Shown: in pieces, positions 24,760-34,800 of the stretch | Layout: each line of letters begins with the position of its first letter | How positions within the stretch are numbered: position 1 is the stretch's first letter | Source: Bacillota bacterium | GTDB lineage: Bacteria > Bacillota > Clostridia > Acetivibrionales > DSM-1351 | Direction: 5' to 3' | DNA: 43,149 nucleotides | Assembly: GCA_023433945.1 (NCBI GenBank) | Contig: JAEYTP010000133.1 | Coordinates: 1 to 43,149, forward strand | Notes under the pieces: model-generated | What the model was told of the DNA's origin: nothing | The model's input: the letters and a program-made list of their open reading frames with translations, nothing else | The model's database searches: none | Position numbers and translations under genes: made by a program

Positions 24760-25476
24760 ATGCAAAAGATAGAGACAAAACGAAAAAGTAATATCTATTA
24801 TATTTTATTAATTTTTAGCATTATTTTTTTAATTTTTACAAATTCCGAATTAATGAACAAACCTAAGAAAATAGAATCTATGAATATAACTACGATTTCT
24901 CCTGAAAAAATAATAAAAGGGAATAAGTTCAACTTATTTGGAGATAAATCAGTATTTATTATTAATGGAACAGGCTTTTTATCGGATTCAAAGCTATATG
25001 TAAATAATACAGCGTTGGAAACTGAATATGGGAATGAAGGCTATATGACTGCAATTTTGCCAGATGAATTTTACACTAAGAAACGTGTATTGAATATACA
25101 ACTGCGAAGCGAGAACTCTAAAGATAGTATAAACATATCTAATGAGATTAAGATACCTGTTGTTGAACTAAAAGAGTTACAAGATATGGTTATTAAACGA
25201 GTTAGTCCAGATACTATAAGCAAAAACCAAAAATTTAATATAGTTAACGGGCAATCTGCTTTAGGGATAAATGGGCGAAATTTCAAAAGTGGGTGCAAGA
25301 TATATGCAAATAATATAGAATTAAATACCACTTTTGGAGATGAGACTTTTATTACAGCAATCGTTCCTGATGAGATTTATAATAAAGAGGGAAAGATACA
25401 AATACAAGTAAGGTATTTTGATATGGAAAATGAAACAAATCATGTATCAAATAAGATGATAATTCCAGTTAAATAA
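24760..25476 (+). CDS. Membrane-anchored protein with two tandem IPT/TIG-like domains
   Basis: A 238-residue protein: a basic N-terminus, one membrane helix (about 13-29, IYYILLIFSIIFLIFTNS), then two repeats of about 90 residues. Each has the pattern ISPEKIIKGNKFN / VSPDTISKNQKFN, then INGTGF / INGRNF, LYVNNTALET / IYANNIELNT and ILPDEFY / IVPDEIY, the immunoglobulin-like IPT/TIG fold. No catalytic motif is seen. It follows the LTA-synthase homologue by 24 bp and is the last gene of the glycan cluster, so it may be a binding or scaffolding partner at the outer face. RBS AAAGGAAGG lies ten bases before the ATG. The function is unknown and no family-specific name is justified. Confidence 0.75.
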   Translation: MQKIETKRKSNIYYILLIFSIIFLIFTNSELMNKPKKIESMNITTISPEKIIKGNKFNLFGDKSVFIINGTGFLSDSKLYVNNTALETEYGNEGYMTAILPDEFYTKKRVLNIQLRSENSKDSINISNEIKIPVVELKELQDMVIKRVSPDTISKNQKFNIVNGQSALGINGRNFKSGCKIYANNIELNTTFGDETFITAIVPDEIYNKEGKIQIQVRYFDMENETNHVSNKMIIPVK

Positions 25477-25589
25477 AGATATGAAATAGCTTGTCGCAAT
25501 AATCAACACCTTTTTCTGCATTTGATCCCTTTTACGGAAATATGTCTTGACCTCAGTCAAACTTGGTTCACCACATTCTTCCATAATTA

Positions 25590-25618
25590 TTGATTTATCT
25601 TCCATAATATTATATAAT
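25590..25618 (+). promoter_or_regulatory. Sigma-A promoter of the giant surface-protein gene
   Basis: TTGATT (25590-25595), a 17-bp spacer and TATAAT (25613-25618) predict a start near 25625 and a leader of about 175 bases. The leader holds a small inverted repeat (CAGTTA / TAACTG, 25725-25741) and ends in AGGGGG about ten bases before the ATG. A second TATAAT at 25661 lacks a good -35. The gap 25477-25800 also has an inverted TTGAC-CTCA-GTCAA at 25547-25560. No clear terminator follows the preceding gene. Confidence 0.65.
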
Positions 25619-25629
25619 GACTATAGTCA
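25618..25629. promoter_or_regulatory. Palindromic operator candidate over the transcription start
   Basis: TGACTATAGTCA is a perfect 12-bp palindrome beginning at the last base of the -10 and covering the predicted start point. A dimeric repressor bound here would block initiation. The regulator is not identifiable in the window. Confidence 0.45.
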
Positions 25630-25800
25630 CTAGCTTCGGTCATCATATATTATTTTAAGTTATAATGCCATATTTGTGTCTGATAAAAGGATCTAGTTTT
25701 TGAATTGAGCTCTGTTCCTGTCTTCAGTTAATAAATAACTGTTAATACGAAATGCAAGAACAATGGTGATAACTTAAAATCAAGCAGGGGGAATGGTTTT

Positions 25801-28800
25801 ATGCAAAAGTTCAGGAAAGTTGTCAGCATCATTATCGTCTTTGTTTATTTGTTTACCGCCATGCCTTGGTTATTCCCTGGGAATACGGGCATTATGCAAG
25901 CTTATGCGGAAGAAGGAATGACTGACGAGACAGCAGTGTATGCTGATATCGCAGCATTGAATAATATGTTCTCAACAAACGGATGGAATGATCCGGGAGG
26001 TATCACAGCCACTAAGATAACTCTTCCGACGACAGGTGAAAATGGCAGTGAAATAACATGGACATCCAGCGATGAATATTTGGTTGACACAGACGGAAAC
26101 ATAAGAATACCTAGCTTCAGCACCCTCAACTATTACTATAAAAGCAACTATATCTCTGTTGCCCTTACCGCCACCGTGTCCAGAGGAGAAGTCAGTCACA
26201 ATACTAATTGTTATATTTACATAACCTCCAGCCGGGAAGAAACTGAGCAAGACACGCTGGCGATAGAGGACTATGAATATGTAACTGACACTATAAGGTC
26301 CGAGGGATGGGATAACTCGGAAGGCTATGATGGAGACCATTTAGATTTTCCACTCAACGAGGATCTTCCCAAGGGCAGCACAATAAGCTGGTCATCTGAC
26401 CAGACAGAAGTGATAGCACCGAATGGAGCAATAAACAGACCTGCTTTAGGTGAAGGGGAAAAATCAGTAGAAGTTTCCTTTCTGATCACGCGAGGTCCTG
26501 ATATAAAGCTTAATGGAACTTACACGGTAAGAATTCGTTCGTTTGAAGACGATTTGAAAGCGGATAAGGAATGGCTTACAGCCGAAATGATTCTGGATGA
26601 AAATACTGCAGAGAACGTCAGTAAGCGGCTTAATATGCCAAAAGCCGGTCCGAATCTCAGTACTATTACCTGGAGCTTTTCCGAAGATGGGTTCATCCTT
26701 CCGTCAGGAACTGTCATGAGACCAACCGGCGCCCAGGGGAACAAGACTATAACCTTGATGGCAACATTTACTAGAGGCACTATTACCGATACCAAAACAT
26801 TTGAGTTTATAGTAAAAGCGTCTTCTTCTGAGGAAGAGGAGTCCTTGCTGGAGGCAGATGTAAACTGGATAGAAAATGATTTTTTCCGATACAAAAATTT
26901 AGATGATATGAGGGAATACAATTTAAACCTTCCAGTTACGGGGCCAAACGGCAGCGCGATAAGCTGGGCTTCCTCCAACACGGATATTATATCGGTCACC
27001 GGAAAAGTAACCCGCCCGGCATTTTCGCGTTACAAGGGACATGCGCCGGTTACACTTACAGCAACAGTTACCAGACGAGATGCATCAACGGTAAAAACAT
27101 TTGATATCAAGGTTTATCCAGACTATCCCACAAATCGTGACCGTGTGCTCTATTGCATAGAAAACAGTTTGACTGATGAAGGCGTGTTGCATGGCAATGA
27201 CCCTTTATATGTGAAAACAAATCTTTATCTGCCGACCTCAAACGGTTATATTTATTACCAGGATATGTCAATAGGAAACTGCGTGATTTTATGGGAGTCA
27301 TCCCATCCCGAGGTTATTGCGACTGACGGTACGGTGACACGGCCGCTGAAAGGGCAGCCAAGTGTTACGGTAACCCTGACGGCACACATATCATATTTCG
27401 AAGAAACAGAAGATAAAGTATTCACTTTTGTTGTTACACCCTTAGAAGAATATCCCCTTGCCATAAACTATGAAGATTTCAGCAACAAAGAAAGGCTGCA
27501 GTTTAACGGCGTTTCGGGAACTGCCGATACGACCAACAGATCTGGAGAATCCGTTACGGCCCTTAAGTTCAGTAACGGTACCGAATCTACTGGCGGCAGC
27601 GTCTTCACGAAAAACAGGATCCGATTGGGCGATAATCTTTCCTTCAGCACCGCCTTTACATTCCGCATAAATAATCTGACCGATTATTATGACCTTGAGA
27701 AAAGCGGTGCTTTTACCTTTACATTGCAGGGGGCCAGCAAGGATATATCCGCGGATAGCCTGAACGATACGACCATTAAACCCAGCCTGAGCATTGCTTT
27801 CACAACGAGCCGTTCTGAAAGAGGATCAGGGCAGTTATACGCAAATTACGTCAATATTAATGCCCAGGTCTTTTATAACGGGGATTACAGCAGAGCAACT
27901 GAAAAATATAGTATAGGAAGCTTTAAAGCAAATGAACAGATGGATTATCATACCATCTGGATAGAGTACGACGGTACCCGAAAGGTGCTTGAGCTATGGT
28001 TTTCTACTTCAGGAGACAGGCCGGATATCAACTATATGCATTTAGAGGTAGAAAATGTTGATCTGGGTGAGATACTCAGAGGCGCAGGAGATGGCCTGAC
28101 TCTTGAGGATGTCCGTAATGTCTATGCAGGATTCATGGGATCAATGGGAGATGCCCGGGAAGACATTGAAATATATGACTGGTATTTAAAAAATGATTCC
28201 ACGCCTATTAACAAAAAAATCTATGACTTTTATGATGTTTCAGATATAACGCTTTCTGCTGTCGCTTCTGAAGATTTACTGGAAAGCATACTAACAATTA
28301 CTGTATCGGGAAAAGGTGGCCCCATGCCGGCGATACCGGTGGAACTCTATACTGATCGCGGTACCTTGAGCCGGTCTGTAGTTGAAACAGATGAACGGGG
28401 AGAAGCTACGATTGTTTTAAGTGGCTCTCATGTCGGCATAGCCCATGTCAAAGCCATAGCTCTAGGCGGTGCCATGGCCGAAACCGAAGCGCCACTTTCG
28501 GCGACAGACGAGGATGCTGTAGATTTTGACATTGCCTGGCTGAACGGCGCAGGGCTTACTTTGCTACTTAACGGCAACAGCGGACGCGATGACGTAAGCA
28601 TATCACTGAACCTGCCTTCAAATGGCCCCAACCGGAGCGCCATAAGCTGGAGTTCCGACAATGCGCATATTAATGCAGAAGACGGTAGTATAACACCTCC
28701 CACTCCCGAGGAAGGCGATCAGCAGGTGACTCTTACTGCCACATTGTCAAAGAACACCACCGAAAAAACAAAGACTATCATTGTAACTGTCAAAGTCCCG

Positions 28801-31800
28801 GATTCATCTGCAGTTCCGGCAGACGATTCCGGGCTGACCGATGATGTGATTCTAAATGGAAACAGCGACTGGGACAGCATAATAACAGGTCTCAACATGC
28901 CAGCTACCGGACAATATGGTAGTTCGATCTCATGGACATCATCCAGCCAGCAGATCATAGCTCTTGATGGAACAGTCAACAGGCCTACCTACACCGAGGG
29001 TGACCAAACGGTTAATTTGACTGCTGTGATAAGTAAAGGCGCGTCCAGCATCACCAGGAATTTCACTGCGACAGTCAAGGCGCTTGACCCTAACGACCTG
29101 GAAGCTGTTAACCTGGATCACACCTGGCTCACATGGGATATTTTTAAGAAACTGAATACAAGCCAGCACAGTGTAACGAGTGGCTTATACCTGCCTGGTG
29201 AAGGACAGAACAGCACCAACATCAGTTGGACATCATCAAATACAGATTTTGTGGCCGTAAACGGTAATGTGGTCCAGCCGGCTTTCTCGCAGGGGAAAAA
29301 GAAGGTCACTCTGACAGCCACCATATCCAGGGGAACAAAGAGTGTTCAGAAGACTTTTGAAATAACTGTTGTGACCCTGGATCAGACCGATGGTGAAGCC
29401 GTGGAAGCCGATAAAAACTGGCTGGACATTTCGCGTACATTGGGGCAGAACCTGTCCGAGTTCTCCATTATGGAGAAGCTGGCTATTCCAGCTTCAGCTC
29501 CCAACGAGTCTGTGGTTACCTGGTCCTCGGATAAACCTGGATTCATATCCAACACCGGCGTGGTCACAAGACCTCCATCTACCCAGGGCCACCAAGTAGT
29601 GAAGCTCACGGCTGTATTCAAAAAGGGCAGTGCAGAGGCTACAAGGATCTTTTCTTATACGGTCCTTGCAGAACCGGACACTACCCCTCCCCAAATAACA
29701 GGAATGAATACTACCGATAATGGCACACAGCTTAAAAGCTATTTGCCCCCATTTGATAACCCTGTGCTTCCATGGAAATCCAACAGGATCTATATCAATT
29801 TTGACGAGGATTTGGAATACTGGCCAGTTCCAGGTGGCAATTACAGTATTGAAGGACCGGACGCACCATCATTTTGGGCATCGCGCTGGGAGAACAAAAT
29901 CATATTTAATATAAACGGCCTTCTGAAACCCGGAGCGACTTATGTTCTTGTTATACCCGCTCGCTATGTGGGGGATAAATACGGAAATATGCCTGCTGAA
30001 GACATCAGGATACCTGTTCGTGTGGAGGAAAGGCCAGCTAGGACCATCCAGGTGATTTCATCCACCCCTGCCGACAGGGAAAAAGAAGTTTCCCTTGATC
30101 TGACAAGAGTTACTCTGAAGTTTAATTACAGCGATGTTATCAGGGGAGATAACTTCCGCTTTATTAAGCTGGAGGATAAATATGGAGCATCATTTGCTGC
30201 TTTTTCCGGTATTTCTTTGAACGGTGATGAGATCACCATTGATCTTAATAAGAGGCTCCAAGCTGGACAAACCTATAAGGTCATCATACCAGCAGGCACT
30301 CTTACCGATTATTATAAAAATCAAAACATTGAGCAGACCATACAGTTCAGAGCAAAGAACAGCCTGACCTTGCCCAAAATAGAAAGTGTGTACCCGCAAA
30401 AAGGTCAGACCGATGTTGATATTCATCAGCGCATCGATGTCGTGTTCACAGAAGTAACAGATCCCTCTGTTGTCAGGCTGTGGCTTAGGGATGAAAAAGG
30501 AAACAGCGTATCGACACTTGAAACAAGGAGCCTGGAGGGAAACAGAAAGAAAATCAGTATTATACCCTATCAACCTTTAAAACCGGATACTAACTATACA
30601 CTTTTCGGACAGCATGATTCGGTTGAAAATCCATCTCAGATGGAATTTGAGCTGTCTTTCAGAACAGGGGAAAACAAGCTGGGCATAATACGTACGTCGC
30701 CGTCTGACAGGGCAACAGATGTTCCAATCAATGGAGCAGTTGAGATCGAATTTTCCGCACCTCCCATGAAGGGTACGGGATTTTCCGGTATAGAATTTAC
30801 AGATTCAGAAGGAAATTCGGTGAGCTTCCATGGAGAAGAAAGGGGAAATAAAGCGCTTATAATCCCCGATTCAGACCTTAATGAGGATGAGGTCTACTTT
30901 GTCCGTATCTCGAAAGGGGCATACAAAGGCCAGGGCGACTTAACCAACGATGAGTATGAATTTTGTTTCAAAACAGATAAGAAGCTTGAGCTTCAGGCAG
31001 ATTTGCCGGATATTCCTTCAACAGGATTGGTGGGTAAAACTTTCAGGTCAAGCGCAGACAGGATCGATAAATTAATTAAATCAGAAAACCATGAGGTTAT
31101 ATCTTATCAGTGGGATTTTGCTGACGGAAGCTCCGGAAGCAGTAAGGACCCGGAACACATATTCAGCCGGACCGGAGATTACCTGGTTAAACTGACAGTA
31201 CAGGATAATAAGGGCTTCTTCTACGAGTTTGAAAAGGAAATCAGCATCATACCAATACAGGATGTAATGATGACCGTCAGCCGCGAAGAAAGCAATAGGC
31301 TATATATTGCAAAAGGCTGGCCTAATCCGAGCTTAAAATATAATATCCGTCTTGAGTGTGAAAATTTACCCGTACCAGGGGAAAGAATCAGCGTGGAACT
31401 CTATAAAAACGGAGTTTTAGTAAGAACATATGATGAGATTACATCCGACTCCAAAAATGCCTACACCTTTACCTTTACGGCAGAATCGAACTATGTCGGC
31501 AATTATCAGCTGGTTTTCACACATATATCACCGGGCGGAACCTTGAAAGTCCGCGAATCGGTCATCATTACAGCATATAATGCTACCAGTTATCTCAGAG
31601 TACAGCTGTACGACACTAAAAACGGTGAGATATACAGCGAAGCCGAATATCTGAATGTTAAAGTTGATGGCGCATCTAAAGTGGCTGTGAGGGAATGGAT
31701 ACCGTCATTGAATGAGTATGTCTATACTGTACAGGAACAGTTCCCGATTTTGAGATATTACAAGTTCGAGTTGCAGGGATTCCGTGAATATGGAAGCCAA

Positions 31801-34800
31801 AGAATGGCAGACTTTAGCAACAGCGATGGAATCCTTTATAATGTCGGCGAACTGGGAGATTTCTACTCGAGACCGCCGGTGAAGGCAGGATTTAAACCCA
31901 ATGTTGGTCTTAACAAGCTGGTGAACGTGGATATTTTATATAAACCTTTCTTAATTGAGGGTGTAGATATGGGCACTACAACATTTGCTGTCGAAGGACA
32001 ATGGGGTGGTCTTACTCCAGGATATTATGAGCTTAAGACAACCAGCGGCAAATTGCACAAGACATCAACGTCATACAGTTTTGAACTGCGCCCAGGCACT
32101 GATTTCAAAGCAGGAGACCAACTGATGATGCGTATGGTTTCCAAAAACGGCATCAGCAGCAATTGGGTGTATTGGGATCTGAAAGTACTGCCCAAGCCTA
32201 AAATTTTGGGCATGAATGTTAATGTAACTTATAAGGATAATAATTATTACTTATCGTTTAGTACGCCATTTGGCGAAATCATGGGAGGAGGAATACCTCT
32301 CCTTGACGATATTCCCTACCTGGACGGCGCAGAATTCGGTCTTGGCGGCGGTATGCCCTCCTTTACAGGTATCATCTACAAGGAAATAGCACTTAGCAAT
32401 CCAAGAGTCTTGGTCGAGGCAGACTTTAGCGGGGAAGCAGCCTATAGTCAAAAGAATAAAACGACGGTTGGTTTAAATAAAAATAAGCACGTTAAAAAAG
32501 TAAAAACAATCGGTTATGAAGTGGAAATAAAGGTGGAAGGCTGGGTGTCATTATTCTATGACAAGCAGTCCGGCCAATGGAAGACCGAATATGTGATCAT
32601 TGACGTAGGTGGATACGGTGGAAAATCCTGGTCAAAAGGATATAGTATTGCCGGGATTGTAGGTGTTGAAGGAAAGCTTGAGCTGGGCGCCTATATCGGA
32701 GGGACGCTTATTGTCGACAGACAGGAAAGCGGGTCCACGGAATACAGCGGAATCATAGAATTCAGCCCCGGATTGGAGGTTTCTGTGACAGGGTCCTATG
32801 GAATAGGTTCGGTAGGAGGCTATGTTTCGGCAGATCTCCCTGCCGAGCTGCACCTTCCCACAGGATATTTTGAGGTCGGGTTAGATATTGAGGCTAAAAT
32901 CATAGCCAGCTTTGTAACTTATTCCACTCCCTTATATGAGAATAAACTGGTAAGTCTCCGCTGGAATAATGGTAAAGAAAAGGTTGTCTATAGAATGCTA
33001 GATTCTGCCGAGCTTTCTGATGAAGAAACACCGGAAACAGCAAGCACAGGGCTGAAACTAATGGACAGAAACTACCTTAACAGGGAGTCTGTCTGGCTGG
33101 GAGATAATGCAACAAACTCCATGTTAAGAGCAGAAGTAGCCTTAAGGGGATCATCCCTGTATTCCAGTGGTACTTCAGGTCCACAGTCAGGTGTTCTGAT
33201 GGAGAATATATACCCCAACGCTGAGATTCAGCTTGTGCAAATGGGCGACGAGCTGTGGATGGTATGGACCGATGATAATCCAGAAAGGGATGCCGTTAAC
33301 CGGACACAGCTGCGTTATTCAGTTTTTGAGAACGGTACATGGAGTGAGCCAGCGTGGCTTGATAACGACAACACAGCTGACTTCAGCCCGGCTTTGGCTT
33401 CTGTCCCCAGTGGAATACTACTGGCATGGCAGGATATTTCAAAGGAGATATCAGAAGAGGAAGGCTTAAGCGGTATGCTGGAAAACTCTGAAATCAGTGT
33501 TACAGCAAGTCCCTTCAGCACTGGCGGCAGTTTTAACATGGTGACATTAACCAATGATGATAAAATAGATCATTCTCCACGGCTTGCTGCAGACGGGAAC
33601 AACGCTCTGCTTGTCTGGACAAAATCCGAAGGACTGGGCTTCACAGTGGGAGAAGACATGGACGACCTTAAAGCTACCGCAAACAGCGACAGCCTCTGGT
33701 TCTCAAAGTGGAGCGGTAGTAGCTGGAGTGAACCCGTGGAAATTCAAGGCTCCATGCCTTCGGTACTGGATTCATACCTTGCTGTGCACGAAAATCAAGG
33801 ACTGCTGCTGTATACCCTTGATATGGACAGCGACATGTCCACATCGAAGGACAGAGAGATCTTTGCGGTGCTGTTTGACGGAGGCAGCTGGGGTACTCCC
33901 ATCAGGATAACAAACAATGATTTGAACGAAATCAATCCGAAAGCAGCTTATATTAATGGTGACTGGTTCATTACATGGGTACAGGACGGAATTATACAGT
34001 ACAAAGCAGGCTTGAGCGGTCAAACTGAAACCTGGGAAATTACAGAGAGCGTGCCAAACGATTATCAGCTTGCTGTTCTGGATGGCGAATATCCGCAGGT
34101 GGCTCTGGTATGCAAAAAGACAAGCGACGACCTTGCTCAAAGCCTATATGCCGCTTTCTATGACGCAGAGTTAGGAGTATGGAGCGGTGAGATCCTTCTG
34201 ACCCAAGAGGATGGGTATATTCAAAATTTAAAACCGATGTTTGCCAATGACGGAAGGCTGACTGTATCTTATTCACAGGCAGAAGTAATAACCGAGGTTA
34301 TCCCCGCTGAAATTGACGGTGAAGAGAAGCTGGTCGAAAAGAGCACAGTCAGTGATAAGGTCGATTTGAAAGTGATGACCTATGTCCCTGAGCATGACAT
34401 GGCCTTTGATGAAGAAGAAGGCTTGCAGCTTTCCTCCGTGACTCCGCTTCCGGAGACAGTGATAACTGTTTTTGCTACTGTCGTAAACCAGGGAGATTTT
34501 GCTGAAGAGGTTATCGTTGATTTATATGACGGAAACCCGGAAGCCGGTGGCAGAAAAATTTCTTCATCGGATGAACTGACTATCCCCGCACGATCAGCCA
34601 TGAATGTAGAACTGGAGTGGCTGGTACCTTCAGAGGAGAGGGTCGCATACCATCTCTATGCCGTTATCAGGCCTCAAAGAGATATCCTCGAAAAGGATGA
34701 GAGCAACAACACCATCAGCCTGGTAATCCAAACGGCTAATGTTTATGTGGATGGCCTTGTTTGTGAGAATGCGGCAAAGGATGATTATATCTTAAATGCT

